Shown here piece by piece: positions 55,044-63,943 of a stretch of DNA of 64,000 nt. This stretch comes from Bradyrhizobium sp. BTAi1 (GTDB taxonomy: Bacteria > Pseudomonadota > Alphaproteobacteria > Rhizobiales > Xanthobacteraceae). Each line of letters starts with the position of its first letter. Position 1 is the stretch's first letter. The translations under genes and the position numbers were made by a program. The stretch spans positions 434,001 to 498,000 of the forward strand of contig NC_009485.1 in the NCBI RefSeq assembly GCF_000015165.1, read 5' to 3'. The notes under the pieces were generated by a model that was not told the origin of the DNA, did not search any database, and saw only the letters and a list, made by a program, of their open reading frames with translations.

Positions 55044-55781
55044 TCACGATTGCGCTGAGCGAGGCTTGCGCCGCAGCGGTTTGACAGGTGTGAAGATCGC
55101 CGCAAGATCCTCGCTCTCCGAGGCCGCGGCCTCGTCGAGCCGGAGCCGGCCCTCGACATGCAGGAAATGCTCGCGCGACACCGCGATGGCCCGCATCAGG
55201 TCGCGGTCGCGCAGCGCCGCGACGATGGCGCCATGCTCATCAACCGCGCAGATCGACTGCGCCGCCGGCTCGTAGACGGAGACCATCACCGAGGAGCGGC
55301 TGAGCAGGTCGGCGAGGATGCGGGACAATTCGGGATTGCCCAGCGCCTCGACGAGATGGACATGGAAGGCCCCGGACAGCCTGACTGAGGCGGCGCGATC
55401 GCCGCGCCGCGCCGCGGCGCGCTCCTCTTCGAGATGGGTGTCGAGCTGCGCGAGCAGCACCTCGTCGACCCTGAGAACCAGCTGGCTGAGCACGCCGGCC
55501 TCGAGCACGCGATGCGCCTCATAGACCCGCCTGATATCGTCGAGCGTCGGTCGCGGCACCCGCGCGCCGCGGTTGGGGATCATCTCCAGCCGTCGCTCGG
55601 CGCCGAGCCGGTGCAGCACTTTCCGGATGCGCTCGCGCGACACGCCGAAGATCGCGGCCAGCGGTGTCTCGGCGAGCTTGGTGCCGGCCTTCAGCTTGCC
55701 CTCCAGCAGCGCGCGCAGGATGGCCTGGTACACCGCCTCGTCCTCGGCGGGATTGGCCTTCCCGATTCGTTGCACGCGCAT
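55044..55781 (-). CDS. GntR-family regulator, FCD subfamily
   Basis: 245 residues. ATG 55781 has GGAGG eight bases upstream and is preferred over 55787. N-terminal winged helix (AIFGVSRERIRKVLHRLGAE) and an FCD ligand domain with metal-binding type residues (DIRRVYEAHRVLEAGVLSQL; SGAFHVHLVEALGN; DEHGAIVAALRDRDLMRAI). Divergent from an ABC transporter operon; two identical palindromes between them are probable operators. Confidence 0.92.
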   Translation of the reverse strand: MRVQRIGKANPAEDEAVYQAILRALLEGKLKAGTKLAETPLAAIFGVSRERIRKVLHRLGAERRLEMIPNRGARVPRPTLDDIRRVYEAHRVLEAGVLSQLVLRVDEVLLAQLDTHLEEERAAARRGDRAASVRLSGAFHVHLVEALGNPELSRILADLLSRSSVMVSVYEPAAQSICAVDEHGAIVAALRDRDLMRAIAVSREHFLHVEGRLRLDEAAASESEDLAAIFTPVKPLRRKPRSAQS

Positions 55782-55830
55782 CGCCATGCCTCCTAGCTAG
55801 GCTCAAAGGTACGGCAGGTCACCTCCAAAA

Positions 55831-55842
55831 AATGTGCACATT
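55831..55842. promoter_or_regulatory. Palindromic operator, copy 1
   Basis: AATGTGCACATT, a perfect 12-base palindrome (TGTGCACA core), between the gntR-type gene and the ABC operon. Likely bound by the adjacent FCD regulator. Flanked by A-rich bases as in copy 2. Confidence 0.65.
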
Positions 55843-55910
55843 ATGCACCGCAGCGAGCAGGGACCGGCGCAGCGATTTGACTAAGGCATTGACGGCGCGC
55901 CTGAAATAAA

Positions 55911-55922
55911 AATGTGCACATT
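55911..55922. promoter_or_regulatory. Palindromic operator, copy 2
   Basis: Second identical AATGTGCACATT, exactly 80 bases from copy 1 and 62 bases before the substrate-binding-protein start. Both copies are preceded by AAAA. Spacing near eight helical turns would allow DNA looping. Confidence 0.65.
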
Positions 55923-55983
55923 TGGCATAGGGCTTGCTGATGTCTGGTGACGCGCCACGCGACAGCTCACACGGGATCACCTC

Positions 55984-57018
55984 ATGCACCCTTTCTCCCG
56001 CCGCAGCCTCCTGAAGACCGGTGCGGCCTTCGCCGCCACCTTCGCCGCGCCATCCCTGGTGCGCGCCGCCCCGAAAGAGATCGTGATTGGCGGCCCCGCC
56101 GGTGCCGCCAAATATTTCAACGCCGACCTGTTTCCGGTGCTGGAGAAGAAGCTCGACTGCAAGGTGCTCTATGAGGGCACCAACTCGCTGACCAATCTGC
56201 AGAAGATGCAGGCCGACAAAGCGAGCCCGAAGATCTCGGTCGTGATCATGGACGACCCGGTGATGCTGCCGGCCGCGGCCGAAGGGCTGATCACCAAGAT
56301 GTCGTCGTCGGCGATTCCGAATCTCGGCAAACTGGTCGACGATGCCGTGCACCAGGACGGCATGTGGGCCAACTACCAGAAGCCCTGGGTCGGCATCGCC
56401 TATTCCACCAAGCGCATGAAGACGGCACCGGTGAGCTGGGCCGAGCTGTGGGATGCGAAATACGACTCCAAGATCGTCGTGCCGTCGCTGTCCAACACCG
56501 AAGGGTTCTGGACGCTGCTCGCCGCCGCGCATCTCGAGACCGGCAAGCCTTACAAGGAGGCGCAATACGAGATCGACGCCGGCTTCAAGAAGATCAAGAG
56601 CCTGAAGGCCAATCTGCTGAACGTCTATACCAACGCGCCGCAGGCCATCAATCTCCTGGAGCAGGGCGAGGCCTGGATGATCGGTGGCCAGTTCTCGGCC
56701 TACACCTTGATCCGCAAGGCCGATGGCTCGCCGGTCGATCTCGCCATTCCCAAGGATGGCGGCTTCTCGATGCCGTCGGGCATCGCCAAGGTCGCAGGCG
56801 CGCCGGCCGGCGACCTCGCCGACGCCGTGATTGACTTCTATCTCAGCCCGGAGGCGCAGACCATTCTGGCCAAGACGGCCTTCATCGCGCCGACCAGCAA
56901 GGCGACGCCGCTGCCGGCCGGCTATCCGGATCCGGCCTCGCTGTTCGCGCCCGATTGGGCCTTCATTGCCAAGAACCGCGCCGGCTGGGTCGATCGCTGG
57001 AGCAAGGAGATGACATGA
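55984..57018 (+). CDS. ABC transporter periplasmic substrate-binding protein (polyamine/2-aminoethylphosphonate type)
   Basis: 344 residues with a Tat-type signal (FSRRSLLKTGAAFAATFAAP). The mature part fits family 1/8 extracellular solute-binding proteins of the spermidine/putrescine cluster (KEIVIGGPAGAAKYFNADLF; NLLEQGEAWMIGGQFSAYTL; ADAVIDFYLSPEAQTILAKT). First gene of a five-gene operon with ATGA overlap to the ATPase. Ligand not deducible; the amidohydrolase-like gene at the end hints at a nitrogen compound. Confidence 0.88.
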   Translation: MHPFSRRSLLKTGAAFAATFAAPSLVRAAPKEIVIGGPAGAAKYFNADLFPVLEKKLDCKVLYEGTNSLTNLQKMQADKASPKISVVIMDDPVMLPAAAEGLITKMSSSAIPNLGKLVDDAVHQDGMWANYQKPWVGIAYSTKRMKTAPVSWAELWDAKYDSKIVVPSLSNTEGFWTLLAAAHLETGKPYKEAQYEIDAGFKKIKSLKANLLNVYTNAPQAINLLEQGEAWMIGGQFSAYTLIRKADGSPVDLAIPKDGGFSMPSGIAKVAGAPAGDLADAVIDFYLSPEAQTILAKTAFIAPTSKATPLPAGYPDPASLFAPDWAFIAKNRAGWVDRWSKEMT

Positions 57019-58094
57019 GCGAGCCTGCGCCGCATCTCGTCATCAGCGCCGTTTCGAAGCGCTTCGGCGCGGCCACCGTGCTCGATCGCGTCGATCTCAC
57101 GATCCGGCGCGGCGAGCTGGTCACCTTGCTCGGCCCATCCGGCTGCGGCAAGACCACCTTGCTGCGCGCCATCGCCGGCCTCTCGCCGCCGGACACTGGC
57201 ACGATCGCGCTTGCCGGGCGCGACGTCACTCATGTGCCGCCGCACCGGCGCAATGTCGGCGTCGTGTTCCAGAGCTACGCGCTGTTTCCGCATCTCACCG
57301 TCGCGGGCAACGTCGCCTTCGGCCTGAAGGTGCGCGGCGCGCCGAAGGCGGAGATCGATCGCGCAGTGCAGCGGGCGCTGGCGCTGGTCAAGCTCGGTCA
57401 TCTCGGTGGCCGACGCATCTCCGCATTGTCGGGCGGCCAGCAGCAGCGCGTGGCGCTGGCGCGCGCGATCGCGGTCGAGCCCGACGTGCTGCTGTTCGAC
57501 GAGGCGCTGTCGGCGCTCGATCGCAAGCTGCGCGAGGAGATGCAGATCGAGCTGCGCCGCCTGCTGCAGGACGTCAAGGCGACCGCGATCTTCGTTACCC
57601 ACGACCAGGACGAGGCGCTGACGATGTCGGATCGCGTCGCGGTCATGAACAAGGGCCGCATCGAGCAGCTCGCGGCGCCGCGCGAGCTGTACGCGCGGCC
57701 TGCGAGTCTGTTCGCGCTCAATTTCGTCGGGCTGTCCACGCGCATCGCAGGACAGGTGGTTGGCGGACAAGACGGCATGGTCGATGTCGTGACCCCGGTC
57801 GGCCGTCTCTCGGCGCGTGGTGCGTTCCAGCTCGGCGCCTCGGTGATCGTCGCGACGCGGCCCGAGCAGTTGCGCCTCGGCGCGGACCATGAGGCGAACT
57901 CCGCGAGCGGCCGCGTGCGCTCGGTCGTGTTCCAGGGCTCGCGGACCCTCGTGGACGTCGACGCCGGCGCCGGCGCGAGCCTGCTCGCCGAGCTGTCGGG
58001 ACGCGAGGCCGAGGTGCCGCGCGTGCATGACGAGGTCCGCTTCGCCTGGCCGGCCGCCGAGACCTTCGCCTTCGCCGCCGAGGCGTCGCCATGA
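57015..58094 (+). CDS. ABC transporter ATP-binding protein (PotA-like)
   Basis: 359 residues. Walker A LLGPSGCGKTTLLRAIAGL, Q-loop VGVVFQSYALFPHLTV, signature ALSGGQQQRVALARA, Walker B VLLFDEALSALDRKL and H-loop FVTHDQDEA. The Walker B region has DEA instead of the usual DEP, which should not impair function. A TOBE domain follows from about residue 275. ATGA overlaps on both sides. Confidence 0.93.
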   Translation: MSEPAPHLVISAVSKRFGAATVLDRVDLTIRRGELVTLLGPSGCGKTTLLRAIAGLSPPDTGTIALAGRDVTHVPPHRRNVGVVFQSYALFPHLTVAGNVAFGLKVRGAPKAEIDRAVQRALALVKLGHLGGRRISALSGGQQQRVALARAIAVEPDVLLFDEALSALDRKLREEMQIELRRLLQDVKATAIFVTHDQDEALTMSDRVAVMNKGRIEQLAAPRELYARPASLFALNFVGLSTRIAGQVVGGQDGMVDVVTPVGRLSARGAFQLGASVIVATRPEQLRLGADHEANSASGRVRSVVFQGSRTLVDVDAGAGASLLAELSGREAEVPRVHDEVRFAWPAAETFAFAAEASP

Positions 58095-58957
58095 CGGACG
58101 CCGTGCTCTCAGCCCCGGTCGCGACGCCTGCGCCCGATCGCGAGCGGCTCGCCGCGTTCGGCTTTGTCGCGCCGTCGCTGCTGATCACCGCGCTGGTGTT
58201 CGTGTTGCCGCTGGCGCTGCTGCTCGGCGTCAGCGTGCTCGATCCGAAGGGCGGCGGCACCTCGGCGCATTACGCCCGGCTGCTCGGCACGCCCTATTAT
58301 CTCGGCGTCATCTGGAACTCGCTGCGGCTCGGCCTGCTGACGACCCTGATCGCCTTCCTCATCTCTTATCCCGCGGCGTTTGCGCTGGCGCGTGCGCGCG
58401 GGCCGTTGCGCTCGATCCTGCTGGCCACCTTATTCCTGCCGCTCGCGGCCTCTGTCATCGTCAAGGCCTTCGCCTGGACCATCCTGCTGCGCAGCGATGG
58501 TCTCATCAACACGGTGCTGATCGCGGCGGGGATCATCGAGGATCCGATCCGCATGATCTTCACCCAGACCGCATTGATCGTTGGCGCCGTCAACATCTTC
58601 CTGCCGTTCATGGTGCTGCCGATCTATGCCGTGGTGGCGCAGCTCGATAGCCGCTATGCAGAAGCTGCGGCAACGCTCGGCGCCTCGCCGCTCGTCGTGT
58701 TCTTTCGCGTCATCCTGCCGCTGACCTTGCCCGGCATCGTTGCCGGTGTCGCGCTGGTGTTCTCGCTGTCGGTGTCGGCCTATGTGGTGCCGACGCTGCT
58801 GATCGGCGAGAAATATCCGACGCTCGCCACCACCATCGCCAAGGCTTACCTGCTGGCGCGCGAGCCCGGCTTCGGCGCCGCCGCCGGCGTCGTACTGCTG
58901 GCAATCGCGATCATCGTCGTTGCACTCAGCGCGCTGCTGTCGCGGGAGCCGAAATGA
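58091..58957 (+). CDS. ABC transporter permease 1 (PotB-like)
   Basis: 288 residues with six membrane segments; the EAA loop that contacts the ATPase is YAEAAATLGASPLVVFFRVI. N-terminus LAAFGFVAPSLLITALVFVL is typical. Overlaps permease 2 by ATGA. Confidence 0.9.
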   Translation: MTDAVLSAPVATPAPDRERLAAFGFVAPSLLITALVFVLPLALLLGVSVLDPKGGGTSAHYARLLGTPYYLGVIWNSLRLGLLTTLIAFLISYPAAFALARARGPLRSILLATLFLPLAASVIVKAFAWTILLRSDGLINTVLIAAGIIEDPIRMIFTQTALIVGAVNIFLPFMVLPIYAVVAQLDSRYAEAAATLGASPLVVFFRVILPLTLPGIVAGVALVFSLSVSAYVVPTLLIGEKYPTLATTIAKAYLLAREPGFGAAAGVVLLAIAIIVVALSALLSREPK

Positions 58958-59754
58958 TGACGCGCCACGCCATCATCTTCTGCTGGGTGCTCGCGATCGG
59001 GCTCGCGCTGTTCCTGCTGCTGCCGCTGGTCGTGATCGCGGCGGCAAGCTTCTCACCGACGCCGGTGTTCGACCTGCCGCTGTCGGGCGCATCGCTGCGC
59101 TGGTATGGCCGCATCGGCCGGCTCGACGGCTTCTGGCCGTCGCTGTCGCTGTCGCTGCAGATCGCCGTGCTGTCGACCGCGCTGTCGCTGGTCGCCGGCA
59201 CGCTCGCCGCCATCGCGATCGCGCGCGGCCGGCTGCCCGGCGCGACGGCGCTCGGCACGCTGCTGGTGTCGCCCTTGATGATGCCCGGCCTCGTGCTCGG
59301 CATCGCGCTCCTGCAATATTTCCGCATGATCGGCTTGACCGCGACCTGGAGCGCGCTGCTGGTCGCGCATCTCGTGGTGACGCTGCCTTACGTTGCGCGC
59401 ACCATGATCGCCGGGCTCTCTCGCTTCGACTTCACCCTGATAGAAGCCGCGCGCACGCTCGGCTGCACCTATGCTGGCAGCGTGATCAGGGTGATGGTGC
59501 CGGCGCTGGCTCCGTCCTTCCTGATCTCAGGCCTGTTCAGCCTGCTGGCCTCGTTCGACAATTATCCGGTCTCGATCTTCCTCACCGACGTCCGCTCCAA
59601 GACGCTGCCGATCCGTATGCTGCAATATATCGAGGAGGCGCCCGATCCGACGTTGGCTGCGCTCTCCACCCTCATTCTCGCCGGCACCTTGGTGCTGCTG
59701 CTGATCAGCGATCGCCTGGTCGGCCTGCACCGCATGGCTGGAACCGCGGATTGA
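58954..59754 (+). CDS. ABC transporter permease 2 (PotC-like)
   Basis: 266 residues, six membrane segments; EAA loop IEAARTLGCTYAGSVIRVMV, and SLMMPGLVLGIALLQYF-type middle. Completes the importer with the upstream permease, ATPase and binding protein. Confidence 0.9.
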   Translation: MMTRHAIIFCWVLAIGLALFLLLPLVVIAAASFSPTPVFDLPLSGASLRWYGRIGRLDGFWPSLSLSLQIAVLSTALSLVAGTLAAIAIARGRLPGATALGTLLVSPLMMPGLVLGIALLQYFRMIGLTATWSALLVAHLVVTLPYVARTMIAGLSRFDFTLIEAARTLGCTYAGSVIRVMVPALAPSFLISGLFSLLASFDNYPVSIFLTDVRSKTLPIRMLQYIEEAPDPTLAALSTLILAGTLVLLLISDRLVGLHRMAGTAD

Positions 59755-59758
59755 CACG

Positions 59759-60661
59759 ATGAGCTCACAGCCAGTCTTTCGTCGCGATTTCGTCGGCTAT
59801 GGCGGCCGTCCACCGCATCCGCGCTGGCCCGGCGATGCCCGCGTCGCGGTGTCGGTGGTGGTGAATTTCGAGGAGGGCTCGGAATTCTCCGTCGCCGATG
59901 GCGATACGGCCAACGAGGCGATCTACGAGGTCGTGCACCGGCTCGAGGGTCCCGATCCCTGCATCGACAGCCATTTCGAATATGGCACGCGCGCGGCGTG
60001 GTGGCGCATCATGGACCTGTTCGACAGCTACGGCGTCAAGGTGACCGTCAGCGCCTGCGGCCGTGCCGTGGAGCGCTCACCGGACCTCGCGCGCGATGCG
60101 GTCGCACGCGGCCATGAGATCTCGGCCCATGGCTGGCGCTGGCAGAGCCATGCCGGCATGGCCGAACCCGAGGAACGACGCCTGATCGCGCGCACGGTGG
60201 ACACCATCCAGCACGTCACCGGCAAGCCGCCGCTGGGCTGGCATACGCGCTCGGCAGCCTCGCCGAACACGCGCCGGCTGCTGGTCGAGCAGGGCGGCTT
60301 CCTCTACGACAGCGACGCCTATAATGATGACCTGCCGTACTACGTCGATGTCGCCGGCCGCCCGCATCTGGTGCTGCCCTACGCCTTCGACAGCAACGAC
60401 ATGCAGTACTTCAACGGCTCGCGTTTCCGTGGCGGCGACTTCGCCGACTACGTCATCGACGCCTTCGACTGGCTGGCGCGTGAGGGCGCGACGGCACCGA
60501 AGATGTTGTCGATCGGGCTGCATCTGCGCATGATCGGCCGCCCCGGCCGCATCGGTGCGCTGGACCGCATCCTGGCGCACGTCACCGGTAGCGGCGCCGC
60601 CTGGATCGCGCCCCGCGCCGACATCGCGCGGCACTGGCTCGCGACGGTGCCGCCGGTCTGA
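59759..60661 (+). CDS. Polysaccharide deacetylase family protein, PuuE/allantoinase-like
   Basis: 300 residues of the NodB-homology fold. The opening RRDFVGYGGRPPHPRWPGDA and VNFEEGSEFSVADGD closely resembles PuuE-type cofactor-free allantoinases; further motifs ARGHEISAHGWRWQSHAGMA and LGWHTRSAASPNTRRLLVEQ match. Five bases after the last permease, so it probably acts on the imported compound, perhaps a ureide, cyclic amide or related nitrogen source. Exact substrate not deducible. Confidence 0.82.
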   Translation: MSSQPVFRRDFVGYGGRPPHPRWPGDARVAVSVVVNFEEGSEFSVADGDTANEAIYEVVHRLEGPDPCIDSHFEYGTRAAWWRIMDLFDSYGVKVTVSACGRAVERSPDLARDAVARGHEISAHGWRWQSHAGMAEPEERRLIARTVDTIQHVTGKPPLGWHTRSAASPNTRRLLVEQGGFLYDSDAYNDDLPYYVDVAGRPHLVLPYAFDSNDMQYFNGSRFRGGDFADYVIDAFDWLAREGATAPKMLSIGLHLRMIGRPGRIGALDRILAHVTGSGAAWIAPRADIARHWLATVPPV

Positions 60662-60667
60662 GCCGCG

Positions 60668-60817
60668 TCAGTCGTCCTCATCGAGGTCGTCGGGCGTGAG
60701 CGGCAGCTCGATCGTGCCGCCTTCGCCGGTGGCGAGGTCGCGCTCGTCCTCGGCGGGGTCGTCTTCGGCCTCCTCGAGCGGCCACAATCCGCGGTCATGT
60801 CCATTGCGTGGCGTCAT
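60668..60817 (-). CDS. Small acidic hypothetical protein
   Basis: 49 residues from ATG 60817, with GGGAGGACACG before it. Composition is strongly acidic (LEEAEDDPAEDERDLATGEG ... LTPDDLDEDD). No family recognised, but the ribosome site and ending argue that it is real. Convergent with the deacetylase gene. Confidence 0.6.
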   Translation of the reverse strand: MTPRNGHDRGLWPLEEAEDDPAEDERDLATGEGGTIELPLTPDDLDEDD

Positions 60818-60926
60818 GGCGTGTCCTCCCGTCCGGGATAAGACCGGTCGCGCGCATTGGTTCACCCCGGCCGATCCGCGCTGCGCCGGTCTGGCGCAGG
60901 CGACCTTGGCCGCCTACATCTGCGCC

Positions 60927-61742
60927 ATGGTTGATCCCACCGCGCTGCAATCCTTTCTCCAGAGCCACAGCCGCATCGTCGTGCTCACCGGCGCCGGCTG
61001 CAGCACCAATTCCGGCATTCCCGATTACCGCGACAGCGACGGCCAATGGAAGCGCACGCCGCCGGTGACCTACAAGGCCTTCATGGGAACCGAGGAGACC
61101 CGCCGGCGCTACTGGGCGCGCAGCATGGTCGGCTGGCGCCGCTTCGGCCGCGCGGTGCCGAACGGCGCGCATCACGCGCTGGCGCGGCTGGAAGCACAGG
61201 GCCGCAGCTCGCTGCTGGTGACGCAGAACGTCGACCGGCTGCACCAGGCCGCCGGCGCCAGCAACGTCATCGACCTGCATGGCCGGCTCGATCGCGTCCG
61301 CTGCATGGGCTGCGGCGCAACCTTGTCGCGCGCGTCATTCCAGGATGAGCTGGCGTCAGCCAACCCGCATTGGGGCGATCTCGATGCAGCCGATGCGCCC
61401 GATGGCGACGCCGATCTCGACGGCGTCGATTTCACAGCGTTCACGGTCCCGGCCTGTCATATTTGCGGCGGCATCCTCAAGCCGGATGTCGTGTTCTTCG
61501 GCGAGACCGTGCCGCGCGAGATCGTTTCGACAGCGCGCGATCACGTCGATCAGGCGGACGCCATGCTCGTCGTCGGCACATCCCTGATGGTCTATTCCGG
61601 CTTCCGCTTCGTCCGCGCCGCAGCGGAGCGCGGCATTCCGATCGCCGTCGTCAATCTCGGCCGCACCCGCGCGGATGATCTCTTGTCACTCAAGGTGGAA
61701 GCGCCCTGCGACGAGGCACTGGCGTTTCTGCTGGAGGGGTAG
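60927..61742 (+). CDS. Sirtuin (NAD-dependent protein deacylase)
   Basis: 271 residues from ATG 60927. VVLTGAGCSTNSGIPDYRDS (NAD site), LVTQNVDRLHQAAGASNVID with catalytic HG at DLHGRLDRVRC, zinc ligands CMGC and CHICGG, KPDVVFFGETVP and VVGTSLMVYSGFRF are all present. It resembles class II (SIRT4-like) enzymes. Removes acyl groups from lysines; targets unknown. Stands alone. Confidence 0.93.
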   Translation: MVDPTALQSFLQSHSRIVVLTGAGCSTNSGIPDYRDSDGQWKRTPPVTYKAFMGTEETRRRYWARSMVGWRRFGRAVPNGAHHALARLEAQGRSSLLVTQNVDRLHQAAGASNVIDLHGRLDRVRCMGCGATLSRASFQDELASANPHWGDLDAADAPDGDADLDGVDFTAFTVPACHICGGILKPDVVFFGETVPREIVSTARDHVDQADAMLVVGTSLMVYSGFRFVRAAAERGIPIAVVNLGRTRADDLLSLKVEAPCDEALAFLLEG

Positions 61743-61768
61743 GCTGCGCTCTCTCAAGCGTCTTGGGC

Positions 61769-61826
61769 GGGCTTGACCCGGCCATCCATCACTCTTCGCA
61801 AGGAGATCGATGCCCGGGTCAAGCCC
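61769..61826. repeat. Intergenic inverted repeat
   Basis: GGGCTTGACCCGG-CATC and its complement GATGCCCGGGTCAAGCCC frame 58 bases between two convergent genes. The word GGGTCAAGCCCGGGCATGAC is a common intergenic repeat in Bradyrhizobium-type genomes as I know them. Could also act as a bidirectional terminator. Confidence 0.55.
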
Positions 61827-61856
61827 GGGCATGACGAGAAGCGACGTCCCGGGACC

Positions 61857-62030
61857 TCACCGCGACCGCGGCGTCTCGCGGTTCTCGATGCGGTCCTTGT
61901 TGTTGACCTGCTCGCTGTCCGGCTTGCCCACCTCGACCGTCTTGCCGGCCTGGTTGCCTGGATTGTAGTGAAACTTGCCTTCGTGGTTCTCGCCCGGCTG
62001 CTTCTGGTCGGGATTGACATTGTCGGCCAT
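61857..62030 (-). CDS. Small hydrophilic hypothetical protein
   Basis: 57 residues from ATG 62030 with GGAGAGTTCC before it: MADNVNPDQKQPGENHEGKF, then HYNPGNQAGKTVEVGKPDSE and a basic end. Fully disordered in appearance, rich in Asn, Gln, Gly and Lys; similar in style to small stress or hydrophilin-like proteins. Function unknown. Confidence 0.6.
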   Translation of the reverse strand: MADNVNPDQKQPGENHEGKFHYNPGNQAGKTVEVGKPDSEQVNNKDRIENRETPRSR

Positions 62031-62205
62031 GGAACTCTCCTGTCGCTGTACCGGACAACGTTCCGGGTGTGATGCCGTTCCGCGGCCGAGTGCCGCGGCT
62101 GCGCCGATGCACGCTCTGTGCGCGCCATCACTGAAGCCGCGAGCCGTTGTCGTCATGATCCCCGCATCGGCTGCACGGGCAGCCTCAAGCACAAGGGACA
62201 CGGTC

Positions 62206-62454
62206 ATGACCTCCAGCCTTCGCCTTCTCGCCGCCGCCGCCATCGTCGCCAGCACCGGCCTGCTCGCGTCCGCATCGACCTCGCCGGCTGAGGCGGGCTG
62301 GGACTGGCTCGGCAACAAGGACTACGTCCGCTGCCTGCAGCTGTTCTACACCGGCGACTTCCTGATGCCGGCAAATGCCACCCCGGCCCAGCGTGCGGCG
62401 AAGCACGAAGCCGGCCGCCGCTACTGCAATCGCCAATATTACGGCCACGACTGA
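62206..62454 (+). CDS. Small secreted hypothetical protein
   Basis: 82 residues. Signal peptide SLRLLAAAAIVASTGLLASA with cleavage probably after AEA; mature part WDWLGNKDYVRCLQLFYTGD and a second cysteine in RRYCNRQYYGHD could form a disulfide. No family recognised. Confidence 0.6.
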   Translation: MTSSLRLLAAAAIVASTGLLASASTSPAEAGWDWLGNKDYVRCLQLFYTGDFLMPANATPAQRAAKHEAGRRYCNRQYYGHD

Positions 62455-62500
62455 GCATGGCGGCCCACGCGCAAGGCCGGAGCCGCACCTGGCCCGGCTC

Positions 62501-63805
62501 TTACGCCCCGGTCACGCGCCAGATGCAGTTGCCGACATCGTCGGCGACCAGCAGCGATCCGTCCGGGCCGAGCGTCACGCCGACCGGCCGGCCGTAGGAG
62601 AAGCTTTCGTCCGGCGCCAGGAAGCCGGAGAGAATGTCGCGCGCCGGTCCCGACGGTTTGCCGTTCTCGAACGGGATGAACACGACCTTGTAGCCGGACA
62701 GCTTGCTGCGGTTCCAGGAACCGTGCTGGCCGATCACCATGCCGTCCGGGAAGCCGGGCAGGGTGCCCGCCGGCAGCCAGCACAGGCCGAGCGAGGCGGT
62801 GTGGCCGCCGAGCGCGTAGTCCGGCGTCAGCGCGGTCGCGACCAGAGCCGGATCCTGCGGCACGCGGTCGTCGACGGTCTTGCCCCAATAGCAATAGGGC
62901 CAGCCGTAGAAGCCGCCCTCGCGCACCGACGTCAGATAGTCCGGGGGCGTCTCGTCGCCGAGCCCGTCGCGCTCGTTGACGACGGTCCATAGCACGCGCG
63001 TGGTCGGCTCGAACGCCAGCCCCACCGCGTTGCGCAGGCCACCGGCGAAGATGCGCGACTGCCCGCTCGCGATGTCCAGCTCATAGATGCAGGCGCGGCC
63101 CTTCTCGACCTCAAAACCCTGCTCGGCGATGTTGCTGAGCGAGCCGACGCCGGCATAGAGCTTGGTGCCATCAGGGCTGACCAGCAGGCTGCGCGTCCAA
63201 TGGCCGCCCGGCTTGAACGTGGTGAGGCGCTTGCCCTGCGCGGTGATGCGCTCGGCGCCCGCGGCATAGGGAAAGGCGACGATGCCGTCGGTGTTGCCGA
63301 CATAGAAGGTGTCGCCGACCAGCGCCATGCCGAACGGCTGGCTCAGATTCTCCATGAACGCATTGCGGCGCTCCGCGGTGCCGTCGCCGTCGGCATCGAC
63401 CAGCCTTGTGATGCGGTTGGCGCTGACGCCGAGCGCTGCGGCGCGGCGCATCGTGGCCTGCATCGCATAGCCGAACATGTTGCGCACCGGGCTCGGAATC
63501 TGGGTGGCCTCCGCGATCAGCACGGACTTGTCGGGCATCACATAGATCCAGCGCGGATGGTCGAGCCCGGTGGCGAAGGCATTCGCCTTCAGCCCCGGCG
63601 CCGCCACAGGCCGCTCGCCGTCGCGCCAGCCGCGCGCGGTCGGCATCTTCAGGGTCGGCAACAGGCCCTGCGGCTTCGCGACCGGAATCTGCGGCTGCGT
63701 GCCCCAGGCCGGCTGCGGCGTCTCCCCCTGCAGCTTGCGCCATTGCAGCGCCGCATTGCCAACCAGCGCGACACCGCGCGCGACGATCGAGGAGAGGGTT
63801 GTCAT
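62501..63805 (-). CDS. PQQ-dependent/sorbosone-dehydrogenase-like beta-propeller
   Basis: 434 residues. A propeller of the L-sorbosone/glucose dehydrogenase type: GLDHPRWIYVMPDKSVLIAE, NLSQPFGMALVGDTFYVGNT, GLRNAVGLAFEPTTRVLWTV, GGFYGWPYCYWG, PDGMVIGQHGSWNRSKLSGY and GVTLGPDGSLLVADDVGN. Active-site His and Arg appear to be present in HGSWNRS and RNAVG. The N-terminus lacks an obvious signal peptide but has a hydrophobic start (IVARGVALVGNAALQW). Sugar or alcohol oxidation is likely; substrate unknown. Confidence 0.85.
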   Translation of the reverse strand: MTTLSSIVARGVALVGNAALQWRKLQGETPQPAWGTQPQIPVAKPQGLLPTLKMPTARGWRDGERPVAAPGLKANAFATGLDHPRWIYVMPDKSVLIAEATQIPSPVRNMFGYAMQATMRRAAALGVSANRITRLVDADGDGTAERRNAFMENLSQPFGMALVGDTFYVGNTDGIVAFPYAAGAERITAQGKRLTTFKPGGHWTRSLLVSPDGTKLYAGVGSLSNIAEQGFEVEKGRACIYELDIASGQSRIFAGGLRNAVGLAFEPTTRVLWTVVNERDGLGDETPPDYLTSVREGGFYGWPYCYWGKTVDDRVPQDPALVATALTPDYALGGHTASLGLCWLPAGTLPGFPDGMVIGQHGSWNRSKLSGYKVVFIPFENGKPSGPARDILSGFLAPDESFSYGRPVGVTLGPDGSLLVADDVGNCIWRVTGA

Positions 63806-63943
63806 GGGAGTCCTGTGGAGATGGGGCAGAGGTGGGATGCGTGAGGGCCATACAGACGGGAGAAGACCATGCCGTTATGGTCTATCATGCCCAACGTGAC
63901 AATTGCGTGCGCTGCGCATGGGATCTGCGAACCCTTCACCGGC

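Noticed and set aside
53234..55159. 641-codon minus-strand open frame
   Set aside because: Arg/His/Asp/Gln-rich low-complexity translation, antisense to a membrane protein with clear hydrophobic segments; an artefact of high GC.
56922..58028. 368-codon minus-strand open frame
   Set aside because: Antisense of the ABC ATPase with all nucleotide-binding motifs.
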